The notes under the pieces are model-generated. The model was given only the letters and a program-made list of their open reading frames with translations, did no database searches and was not told the DNA's origin. 64,000 nucleotides of DNA from an uncultured Bacilli bacterium. Its GTDB lineage: Bacteria > Bacillota_I > Bacilli_A > RF39 > UBA660. The stretch lies in contig CAKOSZ010000004.1 in assembly GCA_934119955.1 (NCBI GenBank), forward strand, positions 67,021 through 131,020. Reading direction: 5' to 3'. Positions 8,540-15,702 of the stretch are shown here, piece after piece; the first letter of the stretch is position 1, and every line of letters begins with the position of its first letter. A program made the position numbers and the translations under genes.

Positions 8540-9213
8540 ATTTAAAAATTAATTACTTTGATAATAATATCAAAATAGAAAATGATTATATTCAAGTTAT
8601 AGAAATAGAAAATAAAAAAACTTTTTATCGTTTAGTAAGCGATTTATATAAAATTAAAAATGATGAAAAGTTAGATGAAGTGTTCTTCTATGATGATAAT
8701 AATCAAGAAATTAATATGTATAACAAAGTAGATTTATATGTTAATTTCTTTGATATTGATCTTAATTCAAAAAAGAATTTAAATGCTTTAAATAAAAATA
8801 TAATAAATTCTTTAACTGATAATGTAAAAGAAGAAATATTGAATAATTTTAAAAAATTATCAAGGTCATTTACTAAAATATTAAGTGATATAGATTTACC
8901 ACTTAGTTTAAATGATAATATAACGGTTGATGATATAATTAAATTATTGAAAATATCTATTAATAAAACAGATGATTTATTAAATAATCTATTACTTTTA
9001 ATTGATTTAGAAAAAGTTTTAAAAATAAATGAAGTATTATTTTTTATAAATTTAAAACAATATTTATCACAAGAAGAATTAATAGAATTTTATAAATATG
9101 CTATTTATAATGAAATAAAAATAGTTTTAGTTGATAGTCAAAGCTATGGAGTTAAATTAGATTATGAAAAAAAATTAATTATAGATGCAAATTTAGATGA
9201 ATTCGTGTTATAA
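8536..9213 (+). CDS. csn2: CRISPR-associated protein Csn2, type II-A
   Basis: The 225-residue product begins with MNLKINYFDNNIKIE and has the organisation of Csn2: an N-terminal beta-rich part, a long helical middle (about 85-150) and a C-terminal FFINLKQYLSQEELIEFYKYA segment. Csn2 forms tetrameric DNA-end-binding rings, and with Cas1, Cas2 and Cas9 it is needed to acquire spacers. It overlaps cas2 by 4 nt and is the last cas gene before the leader. Sequence conservation is low in this family, but the position and pattern are convincing. Confidence 0.93.
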   Translation: MNLKINYFDNNIKIENDYIQVIEIENKKTFYRLVSDLYKIKNDEKLDEVFFYDDNNQEINMYNKVDLYVNFFDIDLNSKKNLNALNKNIINSLTDNVKEEILNNFKKLSRSFTKILSDIDLPLSLNDNITVDDIIKLLKISINKTDDLLNNLLLLIDLEKVLKINEVLFFINLKQYLSQEELIEFYKYAIYNEIKIVLVDSQSYGVKLDYEKKLIIDANLDEFVL

Positions 9214-9305
9214 TAATTATATAAATGTTATAGAAATTTTACAAAAATTACCATTTAAAATAATTGATTTTCTATGCATCAATTTATAGGACTAAAATAT
9301 TTGAG
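9214..9305 (+). promoter_or_regulatory. CRISPR leader ending in the ATTTGAG anchoring motif
   Basis: This is the 92-bp AT-rich stretch between the csn2 stop and the first repeat. The last seven bases (9299-9305) are ATTTGAG, the leader-anchoring motif known to direct polarised spacer integration in streptococcal type II-A systems. A TTGATT at 9264 and a TAAAAT at 9293 are present, but their spacing does not make a convincing promoter. Confidence 0.8.
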
Positions 9306-10560
9306 GTTTTAGTTCTATGACGTTTTAAATGGTATTAAAACAAGTTCTGCTTTTGCATCATTTAATTGAGTGTTTTAGTTCTATGACGTTTTAAATGGTA
9401 TTAAAACAAATGTAGGTAGCAATTATTCTTATATAACGTTTTAGTTCTATGACGTTTTAAATGGTATTAAAACTATTATTGCAAATGGTATATCTGCTAT
9501 TTCGTTTTAGTTCTATGACGTTTTAAATGGTATTAAAACTAACTAATCTCCCTATTATCATAAATTGATGTTTTAGTTCTATGACGTTTTAAATGGTATT
9601 AAAACTATATAAATCATATAATTGTTTAACTAATTGTTTTAGTTCTATGACGTTTTAAATGGTATTAAAACGGGTGCTTGTTTAGATAATGATTTACAAG
9701 TGTTTTAGTTCTATGACGTTTTAAATGGTATTAAAACCCTTTTTTCCTTTCTATTTCCATTTACCTAGTTTTAGTTCTATGACGTTTTAAATGGTATTAA
9801 AACTGAAATTGATTTCTCATGGTTATTATTTATGTTTTAGTTCTATGACGTTTTAAATGGTATTAAAACTTTGTAGTTTTTACACTAGCATAAGTATTAG
9901 TTTTAGTTCTATGACGTTTTAAATGGTATTAAAACAATACTATCAATACTTGTTCTAATAGGAACGTTTTAGTTCTATGACGTTTTAAATGGTATTAAAA
10001 CTGAGTATTTTAATATTCAACCTGAAAGTATGTTTTAGTTCTATGACGTTTTAAATGGTATTAAAACTAATCGTAGAGAAGATACTATATTAGAACAGTT
10101 TTAGTTCTATGACGTTTTAAATGGTATTAAAACTTTTGTTGGTGGATGCAACGTATCACTATGGTTTTAGTTCTATGACGTTTTAAATGGTATTAAAACT
10201 ATCATTTAGATTATGAAGCTCAATATCAAGTTTTAGTTCTATGACGTTTTAAATGGTATTAAAACTCATAACCATCTACAATGCTATAAAATTTAGTTTT
10301 AGTTCTATGACATTTTAAATGGTATTAAAACTGTTCTTTTTTACCATTTTTAGTTCTATGACATTTTAAACGGTATTAAAACATTTAAACCCAACTTAGC
10401 ACCCAGTTTAAAGTTTTAGTTCTATGATATTTTAAATGGTATTAAAACGGTAAACACAGTTATCCCATACATCTTGAAGTTTTAGTTCTATGACATTTTG
10501 AATGGTATTAAAACAATTCTAACAAAATTAAGACAAAAGGTAATGTTTTAGTTCTATGAT
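9306..10560 (+). CRISPR. Type II-A CRISPR array: 19 full repeats, 19 spacers, truncated last repeat
   Basis: The 36-bp repeat starts GTTTTAGTTCTATGACG and ends TGGTATTAAAAC, and recurs every 66 bp. Repeats 1-15 (first at 9306-9341) are identical. Repeat 16 (10296) has G-to-A at position 17. Repeats 17 (10347), 18 (10413) and 19 (10479) have further changes, and a last copy at 10545 keeps only about 16 bases. Spacers are 30 bp except the sixteenth, which is 15 bp (10332-10346). The leader is upstream and the degenerate end downstream, so crRNAs run on the + strand, in the same sense as the cas genes. The repeat pairs with the tracrRNA at 3042-3152. Confidence 0.98.
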
Positions 10561-11207
10561 TTTTATATGAATTTATAATTAAAAGAGAAGGGGAGAGATG
10601 TATTTTCACTATATAGCTTTTCATTTTCATTAGATTAATAAATAAAGAAATAGTTTGCATATGTTAAAGTTAATAACGAAGTTGAAGGACAAAATTATAT
10701 TTATAAACAGAAAAAATTATAAATATAAAAGTTAAAAAAGTAAAAATAGAATATTTATCATTTAAATAGAACTTAACATAATATATATTATACGAAGTTG
10801 AATATTGTATAAAATTAAAAGATATAAACTTTAATTTGTTATTAATTTATATGCTATTTGGCAATATTATTTATAGTTTAGTTATATATATCTTGATTTT
10901 CTAATTCATCCATATATAATTATTCATGTTATTATTTTAAATATTTTTTTAATATATTATTTTTAAATTGAATATATGTTTGTTTTAATTTATTTAGATG
11001 AATAAATATTCATTAATTACTTTCTCGATTTGTTCTAGACAATTATAATTTAAATCTAGATGTATATTTTATCCATCTTTTATATGCTCGATTCGTTTCA
11101 GAGCATTTAATTTTTATTGTTAACTTCCCCTCTTGATAATTAAAAATTGATAGGGGACTTATAGTATAAAATTTATCTAATTACACATAATAATTTTGGG
11201 TGAGAAA
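10561..11207. other. AT-rich intergenic region with no convincing gene
   Basis: About 640 bp between the array and the DUF1540 gene. Reading both strands I found only very short frames with no credible start site. The minus strand near 11130-11030 reads as a short fragment (about 30 codons, including SETNRAYKRWIKY) broken by stops, which could be a gene remnant. TCCCCT (11126-11131) and AGGGGA (11152-11157) form a weak hairpin. A GGGGAGAG-ATG at 10597 opens a frame of only 11 codons. Confidence 0.5.
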
Positions 11208-11378
11208 ATGAAAAAAAATCAAAAAATTAAATGTAATGTTACTAATTGTAAATACAATAACACTAAAAACTGTGAATGCAATCTTGATGAAATAAAAGTT
11301 AGTTGTGATTGTGAAGCATGCGATTGTGAACATAAATCTTCAACTGTATGTAATAGTTTTGATGCTAAAAATGAATAA
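11208..11378 (+). CDS. DUF1540 cysteine-rich small protein
   Basis: The product has 56 residues with nine cysteines. The pattern IKCNVTNCKYNN...C...L..I.V then C.SF is that of DUF1540, small proteins common in Clostridia and Bacilli that presumably bind a metal, probably zinc; their role is unknown. I chose the ATG at 11208 with GGGTGAG just before it, rather than the in-frame TTG at 11196. The stop codon is part of a terminator shared with the convergent gene. Confidence 0.85.
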   Translation: MKKNQKIKCNVTNCKYNNTKNCECNLDEIKVSCDCEACDCEHKSSTVCNSFDAKNE

Positions 11379-11397
11379 TTTTACTTATTCATTTTTA
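11366..11397. terminator. Bidirectional terminator between convergent genes
   Basis: TAAAAATGAATAA (11366-11378) pairs perfectly with TTATTCATTTTTA (11385-11397) around a 6-nt loop. It contains the stop codons of both the DUF1540 gene and the Dps-like gene. Confidence 0.75.
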
Positions 11398-11797
11398 ATA
11401 ACCAAATACTTTTTTCTAAATATTTACTAAAATTTAATACAAAGTTAATACTATCAAGTTCATTATTTTTAAAGGCATACTCTCCTACTTGTTTATTCAT
11501 ATTATTTATTAAAGTAAGATTACTTAACATAATATCACTTGCTTCATTTATATCATAATCTTTACTTGCTATTTCTTTTATTGTTGAAATATTTTTAATT
11601 TCTACTAAATTCATAATAGGATATCCTCCTATTTTTTTTATTAATTCGGCCAGGTTTAAATAAGCAAGATTAAGACTTTTTATGTCTTCTCGCATATTAT
11701 AAACTAAACCGTTACTCCCCTTCCCTTTTATATTAAAATATAAATTATAGAAATTATTTTTTAAAACAAATATGTTAGTTAAAAATTGATTTAACAT
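11381..11797 (-). CDS. Dps/ferritin-like protein lacking the ferroxidase ligands
   Basis: The 138-residue product follows the Dps pattern: LNQFLTNIFVLKNNFYNLYFNIKG matches the first helix, where Dps has VLYxKLHNxHWNxxG, and ELIKKIGGYP matches AERIxxLGGxP. Both helix-one histidines are tyrosine here, and the Asp before the AERI motif is leucine, so the usual intersubunit iron site is absent. It may be a structural or DNA-binding relative without iron oxidation. The ATG at 11797 has no ribosome-binding site. A strong GGAGGTG lies near 11826-11832, correctly spaced for an in-frame ATT at 11818, which would add seven residues. Confidence 0.65.
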   Translation of the reverse strand: MLNQFLTNIFVLKNNFYNLYFNIKGKGSNGLVYNMREDIKSLNLAYLNLAELIKKIGGYPIMNLVEIKNISTIKEIASKDYDINEASDIMLSNLTLINNMNKQVGEYAFKNNELDSINFVLNFSKYLEKSIWLLKMNK

Positions 11798-11862
11798 ATC
11801 TACATAATTAAATTTAATAAAAAAGCACCTCCATATTTAATATATGCAAATGCCTAGTAATT

Positions 11863-13029
11863 TTATTTTAATTTATCTAAAAAACTTTTACCTGACCAAG
11901 GTCTATCTTCTAATTTAAAATTATCAACTATTGTAGCACCAATATCAGCAAGGGATTCTAAAATATCAATTTGACCTGGTTCTTTAAATAATCTTGAATA
12001 GACTAAGACTGGTACATTTTCTCTTGTATGATTAAACCCTGGCATAGTAGGATCACATCCATGATCAGCTGTTATTATTAATAAATCATCTATATCTAAT
12101 TTATTTAAGATAATAGGAATTTCTACATCAAGGTTTTCTATTTCTTTTGCATAACCTTTTAAATCTCTGGCATGACCATATAAAGTATCAAAATCAGGCA
12201 AATTCAAAAAGCATAAACCGGTAAAGTTTTTATCCATGATATCTATTAATTTATTAATTCCTTCTTGATTATTTCCAGCTTTTATTATCTTAGTAATACC
12301 AAAACCATTATATAAATCACATATTTTACCAATTGATATAACTTGTAAATCGTTATTTTTTAAAATATCTAAAACACTTTTATTAGGTGGAGTTAAAGTA
12401 TAATATCTAGTATTATTAGTTAATTCAAAATTATCCTTAGTTCCTGTAAATGATCTAGCAACAACTCTGCCAACTTTCCACTCTTCACGTTCGCAAACAT
12501 CTCTTATTATTTCAGCATATTCTCTTAATTCGTTAATTGGAATTATATCTTCATGAGCAGCAACTTCTAAATTAGAATCTCCGGTTGTATAAATAATTAA
12601 AGAACCTGTTTCCAACTGTCTTTCTCCTAAACGATTAATAACACTTAAAGGATTACCTATAATGTTTCCTATTATTCCTTTTTTAGTTTTATTAGCAATT
12701 GCTTCTAACATGTCTCTTGGAAACCCTGTTTCATTAAAGGTTTTAAAAGTAACTGCGTTTTCTATTCCCATCAATTCATAATGACCTGATAAAGAATCTT
12801 TTCCTTTATTCTTAGGTCTTGCAATTGTATAATAAGCATCACTTTCTTTATTATTCATATTTAGTGTGTTTAAAAATCCTAATTTCTTTAAATTTGGAAT
12901 GAATAAGTCATAATTTTTGGAAATATTAAGAAGTGTGTTTGCACCCTTATCGCCATAACTTTCAGCATCTATTGCTCCCCCTACTCCAAGGGAATCTAAA
13001 ACAATTAAAAATACACGTTTAAATTTCAT
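11863..13029 (-). CDS. deoB: Phosphopentomutase DeoB
   Basis: DeoB interconverts (deoxy)ribose 1-phosphate and 5-phosphate in nucleoside salvage, in the cytoplasm. The 388-residue product has the alkaline-phosphatase-fold metal motifs LDSLGVGGAIDAESYGD near residue 11, ITADHGCDP, and NHTRENVP. The loop that carries the phosphorylated Thr in Bacillus enzymes (GKDTxTGHWE) reads GKDSLSGHYE here, so the residue aligned with the nucleophile is Ser79. The gene overlaps xerD by 11 nt, the xerD-deoB order known from Bacillus. The companion phosphorylase pdp is at the other end of the window. Confidence 0.93.
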   Translation of the reverse strand: MKFKRVFLIVLDSLGVGGAIDAESYGDKGANTLLNISKNYDLFIPNLKKLGFLNTLNMNNKESDAYYTIARPKNKGKDSLSGHYELMGIENAVTFKTFNETGFPRDMLEAIANKTKKGIIGNIIGNPLSVINRLGERQLETGSLIIYTTGDSNLEVAAHEDIIPINELREYAEIIRDVCEREEWKVGRVVARSFTGTKDNFELTNNTRYYTLTPPNKSVLDILKNNDLQVISIGKICDLYNGFGITKIIKAGNNQEGINKLIDIMDKNFTGLCFLNLPDFDTLYGHARDLKGYAKEIENLDVEIPIILNKLDIDDLLIITADHGCDPTMPGFNHTRENVPVLVYSRLFKEPGQIDILESLADIGATIVDNFKLEDRPWSGKSFLDKLK

Positions 13030-13924
13030 TATTATACTCCTTTTTTCTTGTATTATATTTTATGTAATCATTTTTAATTTTATTATTTGAGGTATGAGTA
13101 TATATTCTAGTTGTAGTAATATCTGCATGGCCTAATAATTCCTGAATAGTTCTTAAATCTGCTCCATTATTTAAAAGGGTAGTTGCAAATGTATGTCTTA
13201 AACTATGAGGAGTTGCATGAATCTTGATATCTTTTTCTTTTAAAATATTTGTTAAAATATAATTAAAACCTTGTCTTGATATACAATTACCATGATTATT
13301 TAAAAATAAACTTTCTACATCTTTATTCTTTTTTAATAAACTAGGTCTAACCTCCAAATAAGCAAGAAGAGAAGCCTTAGCATATTTACTAATTGGTACT
13401 ATTCTTTCTTTTTTACCCTTACCATTTATTATAATACAATCATTATCAAAATCAACACTATATATATCTAAATTAATAAGTTCACCTACTCTTAGTCCTG
13501 ATCCATACATTAGTTCAAGCATAGCCTTATCCCTATATTTAAAGGCATTAACTAAATTAATATCTAAAATACTTTCCATATCCTGCTCATTAATAACAAC
13601 TGGTAATTTCTTACTTAATTTAACATTTTCAAGATTTAAAGTAACATCTTCTTTTAATTTCTCAGTTCTTATTAAATATTTATGAAATTCTTTTATGACT
13701 GTTATATGTCTTGCTATTGTTCTAGAATTTAAACCAGTATCTCTTAAATATTTTAAATAATCATTAATATTTTTTAATTTAATATCTAAAACACTTTTAA
13801 TATTATTTTTTTCTAAATATGAAATATAATTAATTAAATCTAATTGATAATTAAAAATAGTATTTTTAGATAACTTTTTTTCTAATTTTATATAACTAAT
13901 ATAATTTTCTATATCTTCTTTCAT
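13019..13924 (-). CDS. xerD: Tyrosine recombinase XerD
   Basis: XerD is one of the two recombinases that resolve chromosome dimers at dif, working with FtsK and a XerC partner. The 301-residue product has an N-terminal SAM-like DNA-binding domain (1-90) and a catalytic domain with Arg145 (GSGLRVGE), Lys172 region, His240 and Arg243 (HSLRH), His266 (GHADITTT) and the nucleophile Tyr275 (TRIYTH). The ATG at 13924 is preferred over the one at 13933, since GGTG lies just upstream of it. The gene is followed by and overlaps deoB. Its chromosomal setting favours XerD over a phage integrase. Confidence 0.92.
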   Translation of the reverse strand: MKEDIENYISYIKLEKKLSKNTIFNYQLDLINYISYLEKNNIKSVLDIKLKNINDYLKYLRDTGLNSRTIARHITVIKEFHKYLIRTEKLKEDVTLNLENVKLSKKLPVVINEQDMESILDINLVNAFKYRDKAMLELMYGSGLRVGELINLDIYSVDFDNDCIIINGKGKKERIVPISKYAKASLLAYLEVRPSLLKKNKDVESLFLNNHGNCISRQGFNYILTNILKEKDIKIHATPHSLRHTFATTLLNNGADLRTIQELLGHADITTTRIYTHTSNNKIKNDYIKYNTRKKEYNNEI

Positions 13925-14011
13925 AAACACCATAAATATTATAGCATAAATATATTATTAAAACAATTTCTTTTTACTTTAAAATATGTTAAGATATTAA
14001 TGGTGATTTAC

Positions 14012-15247
14012 ATGGATAAACCCTTAGCAATTCAACTTAGACCTAATAGTTTAAATGATGTTTTAGGTCAAAAACATTTAATTGGAGAAAATAAAATATT
14101 AAGTAACTTAGTTAAAAATAAAAAGTTATTCTCGATGATTTTATATGGTAAGCCTGGCATTGGTAAAACCAGTATAGCCTTATCGATTGTAAAAGATTTA
14201 GATATTCGTTATAGATTATTAAATGCTACTATAAATGATAAACATGATTTTCAAGTAGTATTTGAAGAGGCTAAGTTATATGATGGAATTGTTTTAATTT
14301 TAGATGAAATTCATAGATTAAATAAAGATAAACAAGATTTATTATTACCTCAACTTGAAAATGGACAAATAACTTTAATAGGAATGACAACAAGTAATCC
14401 CTTTCATAGTATAAATCCTGCTATTAGAAGTAGATGTCATTTATTTGAACTTCATGAGTTAACAGAAGGTGATATTAAAGAAGGACTTTTTAAGGTTGTA
14501 GAAAAAAATATCTTACCAAATTTAAAAATTGATGAAGATAGTATTAATTATATAGCAAATGTATCAGGATCTGATTTAAGATATGCTTATAATTTGTTAG
14601 AACTTGCTTATTACTCTAAGGATAATCATGTTATTGATTTAGAGTTTTTAAAAAATATTGATAATAAACATAATTTCTTTCATGATAAAAATGATGATGG
14701 TTACTATGATGTTTTAAGTGCTTTTCAAAAATCAATTAGGGGAAGTGATGTAAATGCTAGTTTGCATTATTTAGGAAGAATGTTAAAAGCTGAGGATCTG
14801 GATAGTATTTTTCGTAGATTAACTGTTATTTGTTATGAAGATATTGGTCTTGCTAATCCTTCGATGGGACCAAAGGTTGAGGCTGCTATTAAAGCCAGTG
14901 AAAGAGTTGGTTTACCAGAAGCAATTATACCTCTTGCAAATGTTGTAATTGAACTTGCCTTATCACCTAAATCTAATAGTGCATATCTAGCAATTGATAA
15001 AGCCTTAAAAGATATTGAAACTGGTAGATGTGGTAATCCACCTAATCATATAAAGACAAATTCCAAAGATTATAAATACCCTCATGATTATAAAAATGCT
15101 TGGGTTAATCAACAATATTTACCTGATAATATAAAAAATAAGAAATATTATATACCAAAAGAAACAAGTAGTTATGAAAGAACTTTAAAGCAAATAAATG
15201 ATAAAATAGAATATTTAAAAAAGAATAGTAAAAATGAAACCCCTTAG
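14012..15247 (+). CDS. rarA: Replication-associated recombination protein A (RarA/MgsA)
   Basis: RarA is a clamp-loader-like AAA+ ATPase that acts at stalled replication forks. The 411-residue product has Walker A GKPGIGKT at 46-53, Walker B LILDEIH at 95-101, the sensor TTSNPF, and a C-terminal oligomerisation region with YLAIDKALKDIETG. It starts with the family's usual MDKPLAIQLRPNSLNDVLGQ. The ATG at 14012 has GGTGAT 8 nt upstream; an ATG at 14000 in the same frame lacks a site. It is divergent from xerD. Confidence 0.95.
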   Translation: MDKPLAIQLRPNSLNDVLGQKHLIGENKILSNLVKNKKLFSMILYGKPGIGKTSIALSIVKDLDIRYRLLNATINDKHDFQVVFEEAKLYDGIVLILDEIHRLNKDKQDLLLPQLENGQITLIGMTTSNPFHSINPAIRSRCHLFELHELTEGDIKEGLFKVVEKNILPNLKIDEDSINYIANVSGSDLRYAYNLLELAYYSKDNHVIDLEFLKNIDNKHNFFHDKNDDGYYDVLSAFQKSIRGSDVNASLHYLGRMLKAEDLDSIFRRLTVICYEDIGLANPSMGPKVEAAIKASERVGLPEAIIPLANVVIELALSPKSNSAYLAIDKALKDIETGRCGNPPNHIKTNSKDYKYPHDYKNAWVNQQYLPDNIKNKKYYIPKETSSYERTLKQINDKIEYLKKNSKNETP

Positions 15248-15272
15248 AGTAACATTAAACTATTCTTTTTTT
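15221..15272. terminator. Possible bidirectional terminator between rarA and the convergent gene
   Basis: AAGAATAGT (15221-15229) pairs with ACTATTCTT (15259-15267) followed by a T run, and A residues precede the other arm. The 29-nt loop is long and both arms lie in or near stop codons. Confidence 0.45.
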
Positions 15273-15685
15273 AGTAAATCTTTAATTAATTGTTTTGCTT
15301 TATCATAAAGTCCTAAGTTATCTCCGTGACCTTTATTGTTCTTTATCTGTTTGTAAATATTTTTATAATTAACTATTACATCAAAGCTAGCATCAAAAAT
15401 CATATTATCTAAAAATTCTTTATTTACTATTTCTGTTTCGATGAAATTAATAACTTTATCATATTGCATAGTACTTAAATTTTTTTGTTTACTAACTAAC
15501 CACTCTTCTTGAAATTCACCAGTTAAATTAAGGAAACTATGGGAATAACTATACACCTCTTTATTTTGAGTAATAATAGTTCCGCTATAACTTACACCAA
15601 TTGTTCCTCCACCACCTTCTTTTACTTCTATAAGTAAATTTTTTCTAATTTTAGTAATTATTTCTTTAAAATCTTGCTCTGTCAT
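15260..15685 (-). CDS. Hypothetical protein, 141 residues
   Basis: I do not recognise the family. The product is soluble and acidic at its ends, with a Gly-rich turn (KEGGGGTIGVSYSG, about 22-35) in a predicted beta-rich middle and a helical C-terminus (YDKAKQLIKDLLKK). An AAGGAAA site lies before the ATG. It is 17 nt downstream of the P-type ATPase gene on the same strand and may be co-transcribed with it. Confidence 0.6.
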   Translation of the reverse strand: MTEQDFKEIITKIRKNLLIEVKEGGGGTIGVSYSGTIITQNKEVYSYSHSFLNLTGEFQEEWLVSKQKNLSTMQYDKVINFIETEIVNKEFLDNMIFDASFDVIVNYKNIYKQIKNNKGHGDNLGLYDKAKQLIKDLLKKE

Positions 15686-15702
15686 TTTTTTCCTTTCATT
15701 AA

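Noticed and set aside
9342..10544. Self-targeting spacers against genes in this window
   Set aside because: Reading the spacers against the window by eye gave no convincing match; a proper alignment search would be needed to be sure.
10597..10632. Tiny frame (11 codons) after GGGGAGAG downstream of the CRISPR array
   Set aside because: The spacing to the ATG is too short and nothing else supports a gene.
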